64,000 nucleotides of DNA from Paenibacillus sp. 1011MAR3C5 (GCF_003591485.1 NZ_QZCF01000003.1:558001-622000), one strand, 5' to 3'. Counted from the stretch's first letter, positions 1 through 9,311 are shown. Translations and numbers: made by a program. The notes: generated by a model from the sequence alone, not told the origin.

Positions 1-232
1 TAGTCCCGCTTGTGAACAAGGCTAAGTAATCCTGCCGCTGCGGGCTATCCACATTCGTATTGATGTAATTAAGCTCCAGCTTGGTGCTGCCGTCCGCAGC
101 GACGGCATACACCGAATCGTCGACAGAAGCGGCTTCACCTTCAGCTTGCGCCATGGTTACCCCATTCGAAAAAACTGAAGCAAACAAGCAGACGATAAGA
201 AAAGTAATGAAGTTTTTCCCGTACTTTCTCAT
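1..232 (-). CDS. Secreted protein, N-terminal fragment (runs off window start)
   Basis: On the minus strand an ATG at 232-230 follows a good ribosome site (GGGAAGGTGG) and opens a frame that stays open to the window edge, about 77 residues. The N-terminus (MRKYGKNFITFLIVCLFASV) is a typical Sec signal peptide: basic residues, a hydrophobic core, then a likely cleavage site near Ala-Gln-Ala. The visible mature part (SVDDSVYAVAADGSTKLELN) looks like the start of an extracellular beta-rich domain. It is divergent from the sugar-transport operon. The family cannot be assigned from this fragment; an extracellular enzyme linked to the neighbouring uptake locus is a guess. Confidence 0.7.
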   Translation of the reverse strand, partial: MRKYGKNFITFLIVCLFASVFSNGVTMAQAEGEAASVDDSVYAVAADGSTKLELNYINTNVDSPQRQDYLALFTSGT

Positions 233-352
233 AAATCCACCTTCCCTTTGCAGTTGTTTGGATACGGTTTCATTATAGGCAGGGGCGCTTTCCAGATTAT
301 AGAGGCGATGATGACAACTTATGGGACATCGATGACATTTGTAAGGGAAAGA

Positions 353-397
353 CCACGGAAGTTCCGGCTGAATGCAATATTCGATGTCGAGCAGGAA
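353..397. repeat. Partial copy of the 165-bp intergenic repeat
   Basis: About 40 bases here (GGAAGTTCCGGCTGAATGC and what follows, to about 392) match 7497-7536 inside the complete element at 7414-7578, with only a couple of differences. Neither terminal inverted repeat is present, so this is a remnant. It ends just before the predicted promoter and cre site of the following operon. Confidence 0.7.
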
Positions 398-407
398 AGA
401 GGATAAT
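380..407 (+). promoter_or_regulatory. Candidate sigma-A promoter of the sugar-uptake operon
   Basis: TTCGAT at 380-385 and GATAAT at 402-407 are separated by 16 bases. The -10 is good and the -35 weak. The -35 lies inside the repeat remnant. The assignment is supported by the cre site immediately downstream. Confidence 0.4.
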
Positions 408-408
408 G

Positions 409-422
409 TGAAAGCGGTGTCA
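409..422 (+). promoter_or_regulatory. cre site (CcpA operator)
   Basis: TGAAAGCGGTGTCA matches every position of the Gram-positive catabolite-response consensus TGWAANCGNTNWCA. It lies directly after the candidate -10 box and 50 bases before the first gene of the uptake operon, a position where CcpA normally represses. This predicts carbon catabolite repression of the locus. Confidence 0.75.
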
Positions 423-471
423 AAGTTACTAAGGGTACCACTCTAAAAAAAGGAGTGAAGGAGGCATCGCT

Positions 472-2019
472 GTGAGCATACATAAGGTGGCGATCATCAA
501 ACTAAGCGTTGTCATGATTATTAGTCTCTTGGCTGGCTGTGATTCTCGTTCTCTGTCTGGATTAGACGAAAGCGGGGAGGGATTATCCGATAGCAACAGG
601 CCAATGATCAGAATGGTGGTCAATAATTCAGAACGCAAATTTCCAGAGGGCATGGATGAAAATGATAATCCCTATTTGAGTTACATTGAGAATGCCACTG
701 GAATGAACATCACTTTGATGGTTCCGCAGTTCAATGGTTATCAAGAAACGTTAAATACGATCATGAATGCAACAGATCAGCCGGATCTCATTCAAACAGC
801 GGACCCGATGTGGATATACCGATATGTGACCGAACAAGAGCTCATGCCGCTTGATGATCTAATTGCAGCCTTTGCTCCGGAATTGTTTGAGCTATTTCCT
901 AAGGAAGCGTGGGAGGCTGTTACCTTTAACGGACAAATCTATGCGATCCCCAGCCTGAATGAAGTATCGGGCAATGAAGTGATCTATGCGCGCAAAGACT
1001 GGCTGGATGCGTTAGGCTTGGAGCCGCCGCGCACATTAGAGCAATATTACAATGTGATGTATGCGTTTACTTATGGAGATCCTGATCAAAACGGTGTCGA
1101 TGATACCTATGGACTCACCATTATTCCATCGGGGTTATCGCGAACAGCTCCATTCTTCGGCGCTTTCGGCGTTCCGCGCGGACTAAGTCAAATAAGCATG
1201 TGGAAGGAAAAGGACGGGAAGCTCGTATACAGCGGGGTTTTACCGGAAGCGAAGAGCGCACTTGGTTATCTGGCGAAGCTGTACGGGGATGGGATACTCG
1301 ACAGGGAGTTTATTCTGAACAAATTGAGCAGCTTCAAAGACAAAATTATTGATGGTCGTGTCGGTTTGTTCTCGGCTGCTTGGTACGATACGCGGGGGCC
1401 TATTCTTGAAAATATGAAAAAGGATCCGAAGGCGGAGTGGGTTCGATTGGAATACCCCGTTGGCTACGATGGAGAATACGGGACAGCCGAATATGACTTG
1501 ATTCAGTCCTATAGTGTCATTCCGAAGGGGAGCCTGCATGCGAAAGAAGTGATCGAGGTGCTCCATTTCATTGCAGGCGAAGGATATCGAGAATTAAAGC
1601 TGGGATTCGAGGGTGAAGTATGGACGAAGCAAAATGGTATCTTAGTTACAGATTTTGATGAGCATGAAAAACATATCTATCGTGGCACGCTGCATGCATT
1701 AGCTGATCCGAACGATGGGGCTGTTCGCAAGGATCGGCTGAACTCTCTCGGTGAGCAATATGATTTGAATGAAAATGTGGAGTATATTGTCCAAAATGTG
1801 CTTCACAGCGATTATCGCGGCCCCCAAACCGTCTCTATGAGAAAATACGGCTCTCAGCTTCAAAAGCTGGAAGAAGAGACTTATTTGAAAATCATTATGG
1901 GCTTAAGCGTTGATCAAGAATTCGAAAAGTTTGCAAAGCAGTGGAATTCGAATGGCGGCTGGGAAATTACGAATGAAGTGAATGCGTGGTATAGACTTCA
2001 GACGAAAGGGGAGGATTAA
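472..2019 (+). CDS. Extracellular solute-binding lipoprotein, LplA type (family 1)
   Basis: A 515-residue lipoprotein that probably captures an oligosaccharide outside the cell for the ABC permeases encoded downstream. The start is GTG at 472, chosen because AAGGAGG (458-464) sits eight bases upstream. The N-terminus is a type II signal peptide with lipobox LLAGC (Cys23). The fold signature is that of large Paenibacillus family 1 binding proteins: a YAIP segment near residue 160 (QIYAIPSLNE) and a C-terminus ending in an NAWY motif. A histidine kinase follows five bases after the stop, so this protein may also act as the sensing partner of that kinase. A second binding protein lies at 5841. 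The substrate cannot be read from sequence. Confidence 0.9.
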   Translation: MSIHKVAIIKLSVVMIISLLAGCDSRSLSGLDESGEGLSDSNRPMIRMVVNNSERKFPEGMDENDNPYLSYIENATGMNITLMVPQFNGYQETLNTIMNATDQPDLIQTADPMWIYRYVTEQELMPLDDLIAAFAPELFELFPKEAWEAVTFNGQIYAIPSLNEVSGNEVIYARKDWLDALGLEPPRTLEQYYNVMYAFTYGDPDQNGVDDTYGLTIIPSGLSRTAPFFGAFGVPRGLSQISMWKEKDGKLVYSGVLPEAKSALGYLAKLYGDGILDREFILNKLSSFKDKIIDGRVGLFSAAWYDTRGPILENMKKDPKAEWVRLEYPVGYDGEYGTAEYDLIQSYSVIPKGSLHAKEVIEVLHFIAGEGYRELKLGFEGEVWTKQNGILVTDFDEHEKHIYRGTLHALADPNDGAVRKDRLNSLGEQYDLNENVEYIVQNVLHSDYRGPQTVSMRKYGSQLQKLEEETYLKIIMGLSVDQEFEKFAKQWNSNGGWEITNEVNAWYRLQTKGED

Positions 2020-2023
2020 GAGC

Positions 2024-3814
2024 TTGCAAAATGTATGGACTACCCTTTCGAATGCGTACCGCCAGCGCATACAAATCCGGCTGACCCTTTACTTTTTGCT
2101 CATATTGATCCCTTTAGTGGGCATCAGCTTGTTTTCAAGCATTAGTTCGATGGATATTTTAGAGAAACAGACGGATGAGCGGACAGAAACGGGCTTGCAA
2201 TCGGTGCTCGACAATATCGATATCTCTCTTCAGGACCTGGAAAATTTGCTGGTGCTATTATCGGTGGATTATAGTATAAAGCTAACCTTGCATGAAGCGA
2301 ACGCCATATTATTAACATCGGACCTGTACGGCCTATATTCGATTATGGATCGCCTGACGAATGTGGTAGCCATTAATGGACATATTCGGGAGGTTTCGAT
2401 CCTGCATTCCGAATCGGGCATGCTGATCTCTACGCAATATGGAGCGAGAATCCTCCAGCACGAGAATGAAGCGTGGTATAAAGCTGTTACGGAGGCCAAT
2501 GGCAAGACGGTGCTTTACAACCCCCTCCCGGGTGAAGAGAATATTTTCGGTCCCGAGACGATTTCATTTATGAGATTGATGGATTTGCAAAATAAAGAGG
2601 ACGGCTCTAATGTCCTGGTGCTCACAGTAGATAGAGGACTGCTTCAGGAGAGAATTCAAAGCGTGCAGCCGTCCCCAGGCTCTTCCATCTATTTGTATTC
2701 AGCCGATGGTGGGCTTGTTGCGGGAACCGATCAGAACTATCTGAGGGATGAGTGGGGAGGTTCCAGCGGCGGCGAAAAGCGGGCAGGCCAAGATATGCTG
2801 GTGTGGCGGATGCAGTCCGAAAGCTCAGGATGGTCGGTCGTGATGATCCAGCCCGAGCAGGAGGTATATCAGAAATCGAGACAGCTCTCGCAAATTACGA
2901 TGCTTATTATTGGAATAAGCATCATGCTTGCCCTGTTTATTTCTTATGGGGTCTACAAGTGGATTTCATCGCCTTTAAGAGAGCTGATCTACGGAATGAA
3001 GCAAATGAGGATGGGGAAGCTGAACATCCGGTTAACGCGTAAACGGACGGATGAATTCGGTGCGCTGACCGACGCGTTCAATCAGATGATCGCCGAGCAG
3101 CAGCTGCTTATTCGTGATGTCTATGAGCATCAGCTGCAATCCAGCAAAACAGAATTGAAATTTCTTCATTCGCAAATCAATCCCCACTTTCTGTATAATA
3201 CGCTGGACTCGATTTACTGGACTGCCAAAAACTATGATGTGAATGAAATTAGCGAAATGGTGCTTAATCTATCGAAGTTTTTCCGTTTAAGCTTAAGCAA
3301 GGGACGGGAGATATTTACGGTAGCGGAGACGGTTACGCATCTTGAATATTATTTGCGCGTACAGCAGTTTCGCTTCATGGATCAGTTCACGGTCCGCTTC
3401 GACATTGCCGAGGATACGAAAGAACTGGGAGTCTTAAAGCTGCTCCTTCAGCCCATTGTAGAAAATGCGATCTTGCATGGCCTCGAGAAGAGAGGCGCAG
3501 GCGGTGAATTGGTCATATCGAGCAGTCTAAAAGGGGACAATCTCTGTCTGTCGGTTAAGGACAACGGAATGGGCATAAGCGAGGAGAGGCTCGATTTCAT
3601 TCGAAGCGAAATTGAAAAGCTCAATCGCCAGGAAAATTTAGTGACAATTACGGAACATTCAGTGAAGGATCTATTCGGTCTCCGAAACGTGGTTGGACGA
3701 ATGAAGCTTTATTACGGCATAGAGGCGATGCTGTTTATGGATAGCGTCTGGCAGGAAGGAACGACGATAACTTTACAAATTCCACTCCAAAGATTAATGG
3801 AGAAGCCGGCCTGA
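2024..3814 (+). CDS. Sensor histidine kinase, YesM type
   Basis: A 596-residue membrane kinase. The frame is open from 1982, but the best start is TTG at 2024: AAAGGGGAGG ends eight bases before it and the upstream stop is at 2019. It has a transmembrane helix near residues 20-40, a large extracytoplasmic sensor domain, a second helix near 290-310, a HAMP linker (SPLRELIYGMKQMRMGK), and a His_kinase domain with phospho-acceptor motif SQINPHFLYNTL near residue 388. The ATPase follows with QPIVENAILHGLE, the N box, and DNGMGI. This arrangement is classical for YesM kinases that pair with AraC-type YesN regulators; the likely partner is at 7707, separated by the transporter genes. It probably senses extracellular sugar, perhaps through the adjacent lipoprotein. 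Confidence 0.93.
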   Translation: MQNVWTTLSNAYRQRIQIRLTLYFLLILIPLVGISLFSSISSMDILEKQTDERTETGLQSVLDNIDISLQDLENLLVLLSVDYSIKLTLHEANAILLTSDLYGLYSIMDRLTNVVAINGHIREVSILHSESGMLISTQYGARILQHENEAWYKAVTEANGKTVLYNPLPGEENIFGPETISFMRLMDLQNKEDGSNVLVLTVDRGLLQERIQSVQPSPGSSIYLYSADGGLVAGTDQNYLRDEWGGSSGGEKRAGQDMLVWRMQSESSGWSVVMIQPEQEVYQKSRQLSQITMLIIGISIMLALFISYGVYKWISSPLRELIYGMKQMRMGKLNIRLTRKRTDEFGALTDAFNQMIAEQQLLIRDVYEHQLQSSKTELKFLHSQINPHFLYNTLDSIYWTAKNYDVNEISEMVLNLSKFFRLSLSKGREIFTVAETVTHLEYYLRVQQFRFMDQFTVRFDIAEDTKELGVLKLLLQPIVENAILHGLEKRGAGGELVISSSLKGDNLCLSVKDNGMGISEERLDFIRSEIEKLNRQENLVTITEHSVKDLFGLRNVVGRMKLYYGIEAMLFMDSVWQEGTTITLQIPLQRLMEKPA

Positions 3815-3956
3815 ACGGAGCGAATACACGCTCTGTCCAGGTCTTTCTTTTCGTTTCATAGTCATCAAATTACCAAAACACCGCAACATCCTCCCCTATT
3901 CAACCTTGCCGTTACTCCCTAAAATGAGGGATAACAACAGGCTAAGGAGGGATTCA

Positions 3957-4877
3957 ATGACCCCATCCTACTTTAAAAGGCTTCGGCTTGATGTAGTGAG
4001 AGAATGGGATTTGTATCTAATGCTCATTCCAGGAATACTCTTTTTACTTCTGTTCAAGTACACGCCGATGTATGGGATTGTTATTGCGTTCAAAGACTTC
4101 AACATTTATGACGGATTGGCGGCAAGTCCATGGGTCGGCTTGGAACATTTCGAGAAGCTGTTTTTATCCGAGGATTTTGCGAGAGTGTTTAAAAACACAT
4201 TGATTATTAGCATCTACAAGATCTTCTTTTTATTCCCTTTGCCGATTATTTTGGCTGTACTGATGAATGAGATTAAAAATATGGTGTTTAAACGCGGAAT
4301 CCAAACGATTGTATATTTGCCTCACTTTTTGTCATGGGTGATTGTAAGCGGTTTATTCCTGCAGCTCCTGTCCACCAATGGCGGATTAATTAATAAGATG
4401 ATCGTTGGATTAGGCGGAGAGTCTATCGCGTTCTTTATGAATACAGAGGTATTCCGGTCGGTGCTTATCTCGTCTGCGGGATGGAAGGAAGTAGGCTGGG
4501 GGATGATCATTTATTTGGCATCCATCGCGACCATCGATCCTCAGCTGTACGAAGCGGCCAAAATCGATGGAGCCAGCAGATTCAGACAGATCTGGCATAT
4601 TACCATTCCCGGCCTGGTGCCAATCATTATCCTTATGTTTATCCTTCGTCTCGGCAATATATTGGAGGCAGGCACGGAGCAAATACTCGTCATGTACAAC
4701 TCTATCGTATACGAGGTTGCGGATGTCATTGGCACCTTTGTCTATCGAATCGGTCTTGGCCAGCAGGATTACAGCTTTTCGACAGCGGTCGGACTCTTTG
4801 ATTCCGTCATCGGTTTTATTCTGATTATTACAGGAAATTATTTAAGCCGTAAGTTTCTTAAACGGGGCATTTGGTAG
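3957..4877 (+). CDS. Sugar ABC transporter permease, LplB type
   Basis: A 306-residue integral membrane permease, one of two channel-forming subunits of a carbohydrate ABC importer. The frame opens at 3906, but ATG at 3957 with AAGGAGG seven bases before it is preferred. Six hydrophobic segments are visible. The EAA loop that contacts the ATPase is clear: LYEAAKIDGASRFRQIWHIT, ending IPGL, near residues 200-225. The N-terminus (YLMLIPGILFLLLFKYTPMYG) is typical of LplB. No ATPase gene is present in the locus; family members usually share an MsmX-type ATPase encoded elsewhere. It is co-transcribed with the second permease 15 bases downstream. Confidence 0.93.
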   Translation: MTPSYFKRLRLDVVREWDLYLMLIPGILFLLLFKYTPMYGIVIAFKDFNIYDGLAASPWVGLEHFEKLFLSEDFARVFKNTLIISIYKIFFLFPLPIILAVLMNEIKNMVFKRGIQTIVYLPHFLSWVIVSGLFLQLLSTNGGLINKMIVGLGGESIAFFMNTEVFRSVLISSAGWKEVGWGMIIYLASIATIDPQLYEAAKIDGASRFRQIWHITIPGLVPIIILMFILRLGNILEAGTEQILVMYNSIVYEVADVIGTFVYRIGLGQQDYSFSTAVGLFDSVIGFILIITGNYLSRKFLKRGIW

Positions 4878-4891
4878 AAAGGGGGCTTCTT

Positions 4892-5776
4892 ATGCGGCAA
4901 AAAACATCGATTCTAGACAAAGTATTTGTGGTTTCAAACTATACGTTCTTTATCTTTATGGGCGTTATCACCATATTCCCGTTTCTTAATTTGATAGCCA
5001 AGTCCATGAGCAGTGAAGCGGCAGTTATATCGGGGCAAGTCAATCTGCTGCCTGTCGATCTGCAATTCGGAACGTACGCCTATGTCATTAGCGACAAATT
5101 ATTTCAAAGCGCCTTCATTAATTCGGTTATCGTAACGGTGGCCGGTACGCTGTTAAGTCTCATCATGACCGCGCTGTCTGCTTATCCGTTGTCAAAGCCG
5201 AAGCTGCGGGGACGCAAGATTTTTATTCTCATGTTCGTGTTCACGATGCTGTTCAGCGGGGGCTTAATCCCGACGTACTTATTAATAAGAGAATTAGGCC
5301 TCGTGAATACGCTGCCGGTGCTTTTCCTGCCGGGCATGATCAGTGTTTTCAATATGCTGGTTATTAAAAGCTACTTTGAGAACATACCGGAAGCGCTGGA
5401 AGAATCGGCAAAGATTGACGGCGCCAGCAATATTCGAACGCTCTTCCAGGTCGTGCTGCCCCTATCGTTGCCTGTCCTCGCGACGATTGCTTTGTTCTAT
5501 GCGGTAGCCTTCTGGAATGACTTTTTTACCGCGATGATTTACATCAATAGTCCCGACCTTAAACCGTTGCAGCTCTATCTAAAGGAACTATTGGCTTCCG
5601 CCAACAATATATTTTTGAAGCTGGATACGATCGATGTCAATATGGCAATGAATGTTTCGCCGCAGGCGATACAATCGGCGTCCATCATCGTCGCAACCAT
5701 ACCGATCTTGCTAGTTTATCCTTTCTTGCAAAAGTATTTTGTAAAGGGGGTCATGCTTGGCTCTGTAAAGGGATAA
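4892..5776 (+). CDS. Sugar ABC transporter permease, YtcP/AraQ type
   Basis: A 294-residue permease, the second membrane subunit of the importer. ATG at 4892 is preferred over 4871, which overlaps the previous gene, because AAAGGGGG precedes it at proper distance. Six transmembrane segments and the EAA motif (EALEESAKIDGASNIRTLFQ) near residue 175 identify the family. The C-terminus FVKGVMLGSVKG is the family's conserved ending. It forms a heterodimer with the product of 3957-4877. Confidence 0.93.
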   Translation: MRQKTSILDKVFVVSNYTFFIFMGVITIFPFLNLIAKSMSSEAAVISGQVNLLPVDLQFGTYAYVISDKLFQSAFINSVIVTVAGTLLSLIMTALSAYPLSKPKLRGRKIFILMFVFTMLFSGGLIPTYLLIRELGLVNTLPVLFLPGMISVFNMLVIKSYFENIPEALEESAKIDGASNIRTLFQVVLPLSLPVLATIALFYAVAFWNDFFTAMIYINSPDLKPLQLYLKELLASANNIFLKLDTIDVNMAMNVSPQAIQSASIIVATIPILLVYPFLQKYFVKGVMLGSVKG

Positions 5777-5840
5777 AAGAATCTAATAGGCAACGGTATT
5801 GCACAAAGGCTGGTTCAATTCAAAGGGAGGTTACGACCAT

Positions 5841-7385
5841 ATGAAGAAAACGATTACTCTGCTGATGTTGATCGCAGTTATGATTGTATCTGCATGCTCT
5901 AGCTCAGGCGATGGAGGAAAGAACACGAATAAGGAAACGGCATCGCCTACTAGCGCTGGAAACGCAACGAATACGCCAGTAGCAACAGAGGATGCCCTGA
6001 GCGGCACAAAGCCGCAGCTCAGACAGCTTCAGCCGTTCGACCGATTCGATCCTAATACCTACTTTACTGCAGGGTTCCTGGAAGAGAAAACCGGCTATAA
6101 GACGACCTACGATATGCTGCCTGAAGAGCTCCCCAATGAAAAATTGAATCTGCTGATGTCCAATCGTGAAAAATACGACATTATGCGGCTGACCAAAGAA
6201 CAGTTTTTCACTTTGGCAGAAGCGGGCGCTTTGGAGCCTTTGAACGATTTGATTGATAAATATGGTTCAAATCTGAAAGCAGGCATTGAAGATACCACCT
6301 GGTCGGCTGCTACAATAGACGGGAACATTTACGCCATTCCGCAAGGCGGAACCGGTATCTATGCCAGCTCTAGCCTTGTCATTCGCAAGGACTGGCTCGA
6401 AGAGCTTCAATTGGAAGTGCCTACTAATCGTGACGAGCTGTACAATGTGCTCAAGGCCATCAAGGATAAGAAGGGTGTTATTCCTTTCACTGGAACGGGG
6501 CAAGTGAGCGTCATTCCTGAGATTGCCTCCACATTTGGAATTGCCAACACCCTTACCAACAATGCCTGGCTGGAAGTGGACGGAGGGGTGATTCATCAGG
6601 CCGAGCATCCAAGGATGAAAGAATATTTGTCCTTCATGAATAAATTATACAAAGAAGGACTCCTAGACTCCGAGTGGCCGATTAATACAAGCTCTGTCGC
6701 AATCGAGAGATTCACAAGCGGCCAGTCTGCCATGATGAGCTTGGCTTGGTGGAGCGCGCCATCGGTCGTGAATGCTTTAAAGAAAAACTTCCCAGATGCG
6801 GAATTCGTCACGCTGCCATTCTTGAAGGATGAGCAAGGCGTATCGACGATTGGCGTCAACACAGGCATTACTTACTTTATGGCGATTCCAAAATGGTCCG
6901 AAAATAAAGAGCATGCGATGAATTATATGAATCTGAAATTGGAGAAGGATTTGTTCAAGGAGATTGTTATCGGCCAGGAAGGCGTTCATCACAAGTTCGA
7001 AGACGGCAAATACTTCCCGATTCTTCCCGCCTTTGATGATCTGAATAATGCGAGCTTCTATCTGACTGGCGTCGATGAAAGCGTCTATTCGACTTATTGG
7101 CAGGCGAGGGTAAGGAAGGATCCGATCTTGTTTAATTATTTTGAAGAGCTGCAGCAGCTGGCAGACGGCCTGTTTGTCATTGATCGTTTGTCCAATGCAC
7201 CGCCGATTGCGAGCATCTCCGAACATTCGCAGAAGCTGACCAAGTTCTCGAATGATACGTATTTGCAATTTATCGCCGGAACAGCATCACTGGACACATT
7301 CGACAGTTATTTGGCGAAATGGAAAGCAGATGGCGGCGATGCGATGAATAAAGATGCCAATGCATGGTTTAGCACGCAAAAGTAA
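5841..7385 (+). CDS. Extracellular solute-binding lipoprotein, LplA type (second copy)
   Basis: A 514-residue lipoprotein. ATG at 5841 follows GGGAGG; the upstream extension to 5799 has no ribosome site. The signal peptide ends in lipobox VSAC (Cys19), followed by a Ser/Gly/Thr/Asn-rich tether to about residue 55. The binding domain contains IYAIPQGG and RKDWLEEL, and ends in the ANAWF motif shared with the first binding protein of this locus. Being directly behind both permeases it is the more likely transport receptor, leaving the first one as possible sensor subunit. The gene is followed by a repeat element, so the main operon may end here. Confidence 0.92.
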   Translation: MKKTITLLMLIAVMIVSACSSSGDGGKNTNKETASPTSAGNATNTPVATEDALSGTKPQLRQLQPFDRFDPNTYFTAGFLEEKTGYKTTYDMLPEELPNEKLNLLMSNREKYDIMRLTKEQFFTLAEAGALEPLNDLIDKYGSNLKAGIEDTTWSAATIDGNIYAIPQGGTGIYASSSLVIRKDWLEELQLEVPTNRDELYNVLKAIKDKKGVIPFTGTGQVSVIPEIASTFGIANTLTNNAWLEVDGGVIHQAEHPRMKEYLSFMNKLYKEGLLDSEWPINTSSVAIERFTSGQSAMMSLAWWSAPSVVNALKKNFPDAEFVTLPFLKDEQGVSTIGVNTGITYFMAIPKWSENKEHAMNYMNLKLEKDLFKEIVIGQEGVHHKFEDGKYFPILPAFDDLNNASFYLTGVDESVYSTYWQARVRKDPILFNYFEELQQLADGLFVIDRLSNAPPIASISEHSQKLTKFSNDTYLQFIAGTASLDTFDSYLAKWKADGGDAMNKDANAWFSTQK

Positions 7386-7413
7386 TCCATTGAACCACCT
7401 CTTATAATGTAAG

Positions 7414-7578
7414 TTCAAAAAGTCCGGTTTTCAGCATCGAGAAGATGGGATGAAGCTAGGAAATGAGGAGCGGAGCGTAGTGGAAGCTACGTGAGCACCG
7501 GAAGTTCCGGCTGAATGCCATATTCGATGTCGAGTAGGCTTCCTGATCCCCTTCGTGATCAAAAGTGGACTTTTTGAA
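7414..7578. repeat. 165-bp intergenic element with 12-bp terminal inverted repeats
   Basis: TTCAAAAAGTCC (7414-7425) and GGACTTTTTGAA (7567-7578) are perfect inverted termini. A short direct repeat, TGAACCACCTCT, occurs at 7391-7402 and again at 7575-7586, overlapping the right end. The element carries no plausible gene. A partial copy lies at 353-397. Size, termini and lack of coding make it a MITE-like or REP-like Paenibacillus repeat; mobility is inferred, not shown. Confidence 0.75.
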
Positions 7579-7601
7579 CCACCTCTAGTAGCAGCCAAGG
7601 G

Positions 7602-7643
7602 AGAATCTTTGCCATCGATTGAGTGATGGTTGGCAAGGATTCT
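7602..7643 (+). terminator. Stem-loop between binding-protein and regulator genes
   Basis: AGAATCTTTGCC (7602-7613) and GGCAAGGATTCT (7632-7643) pair over 12 positions with one G-U. Only a short T-rich stretch follows, so termination would be partial. It may separate the transport operon from the regulator. Confidence 0.4.
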
Positions 7644-7706
7644 TCTGGTATGATGAAGGAAATGCGGACATCCATGTCGCATGCCATACGCTTAGGAGGG
7701 CTGCTC

Positions 7707-9311
7707 ATGTATTTAATGATCGTCGAGGATGAACCAAGGCTGCGCAACAATTTGGCGCTAGAGATTCCTTGGGAGGATCATGGGATTGAGGTCATCGGGC
7801 TGGCGGAGAGCGGCGAAGAAGCGCTTAAGCTGTTCGACCGCAAGAAGCCTGATATTATGCTGCTGGACGTGCAAATGCCTGGCATGAGCGGGCTTGAGCT
7901 TGCCAAGCTTGTGCGGCTCAAAGATCCCTATATGAAAATGATCGTCTTAAGCGGCCATGACAACTTTGAATTTGCCCAGATTGCCATGGAGTCGGGGATC
8001 AGCAAATATTTATTGAAGCCTGCTGGAGACAGTGAGATTTTGAGTGCTGTTCTGGAGAGCGCCGCCGAATTGCGCGAGCAGCTCGATGCGCTGCATAACC
8101 AGACTCTATTAACACAGAAGTGGACACAGCATCTTCCGCATCTTCGCGAGCTGTTCCTGATGAACTGGCTGCAAGGCAAATATTCGCAATGGGAGATTGA
8201 GAAGCATAGCTCGGATATGATGATGGACTTGGAGACACCAAGACTATATTGCGTAGCTATTGTAGATATGGACCCCTTGCAAGCGGCTGAAACCAGATTT
8301 CGAGCAGACGACACTTCGCTGCTGCAAGTTTCGTTAAAGTATATCGCAAGCCAAGATCTGGAGCCGGAATGGATGTTTCTGGATTCGAACGGGTCGACAG
8401 TCATTCTCTTCCATACCTGTTCCATTGAAGATCCGGAACCCTTTATTCTTTATGTGAATGCCACGATAGGCAAGCTGCTTAATATTGTGAAGGAAAGTCT
8501 CAAGCTAACCGCGAGCGCGGGAATTAGTGAATATACCGATCAAGTAATCGACATGAACAAGCTCTATGAGCAAGCGCGTCAAGCTCTGCAGCGGCGCATT
8601 GTTTATGGGAAGCATATCGCGATTTCGTATCAGGCCCGATTTGAACGGGATATGCTGGACCTCGGCCAATCGAATAGCGAGCGAGAGCTTGAGATTGGAA
8701 TTGAAACAGGGAATCTGGCCAAGGCACTGGAAGCATTTGATAAACAATGGAATTCGTCAATGCTTACAGCGGATACAATGGATAAGGTCAACGAGATTAT
8801 CCTTTACTTCGGCAGCTTGATCGTACGGCTGATTCAGCAGCGCGGCTGCTCGGTGAAGGAGGTCGCGGGAAGCGATTTTTCTTACTTGCTTCATTTGCAG
8901 TCCTTTGCTACCAAGGAACAGGTCTACGAATGCTTGCAGCGGATCATCCGCAATTTCATTGCCTATCAGCATGCAAAGAGAGGAAGCGCGGGACATCGCA
9001 TGGTGGAGGCGGCGCTTCAGATTATCGAAGACGGTATTCAAGAGGATTTGACGCTATACCATGTGGCGGAGCGGCTCTTTATCAATTCTTCGTATTTGAG
9101 CCGGCTGTTCAAGCAAGAGACGGGCAAATCTTTTTCGGCCTACGTATTGGAGCATAAGATGGAGCGCGCCAAATCGATCCTGCTAAAGGGAGCGAAGGTA
9201 TACGATACGGCAAGCGCAGTAGGCTACCGGGATTTAAGCTATTTTACCAAAGTGTTCCGAAAGTATTGGGGCGTTACACCGGGCGAATTTTCAAAATTAG
9301 AAGCGAATTAA
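7707..9311 (+). CDS. Response regulator, YesN type (receiver plus AraC HTH)
   Basis: A 534-residue transcription regulator. ATG at 7707 is preferred because TTAGGAGGG lies seven bases upstream. Residues 1-120 form a receiver domain: acidic pocket at VEDEP, phospho-acceptor Asp in MLLDVQMPG near residue 55, Thr/Ser at VLSGHD, and Lys in YLLKPAG. A long middle region links to a C-terminal AraC-type double helix-turn-helix (HVAERLFINSSYLSRLFKQE, then TASAVGYRDLSYFTKVFRKY). It is probably phosphorylated by the YesM-type kinase at 2024-3814 and activates the uptake operon and the downstream oxidoreductases, which follow 13 bases after its stop. Confidence 0.93.
   Translation: MYLMIVEDEPRLRNNLALEIPWEDHGIEVIGLAESGEEALKLFDRKKPDIMLLDVQMPGMSGLELAKLVRLKDPYMKMIVLSGHDNFEFAQIAMESGISKYLLKPAGDSEILSAVLESAAELREQLDALHNQTLLTQKWTQHLPHLRELFLMNWLQGKYSQWEIEKHSSDMMMDLETPRLYCVAIVDMDPLQAAETRFRADDTSLLQVSLKYIASQDLEPEWMFLDSNGSTVILFHTCSIEDPEPFILYVNATIGKLLNIVKESLKLTASAGISEYTDQVIDMNKLYEQARQALQRRIVYGKHIAISYQARFERDMLDLGQSNSERELEIGIETGNLAKALEAFDKQWNSSMLTADTMDKVNEIILYFGSLIVRLIQQRGCSVKEVAGSDFSYLLHLQSFATKEQVYECLQRIIRNFIAYQHAKRGSAGHRMVEAALQIIEDGIQEDLTLYHVAERLFINSSYLSRLFKQETGKSFSAYVLEHKMERAKSILLKGAKVYDTASAVGYRDLSYFTKVFRKYWGVTPGEFSKLEAN

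Noticed and set aside
1982-2023. Upstream extension of the first YesM gene to ATG 1982
   Set aside because: It overlaps the lipoprotein gene and has no ribosome site, whereas TTG 2024 does.
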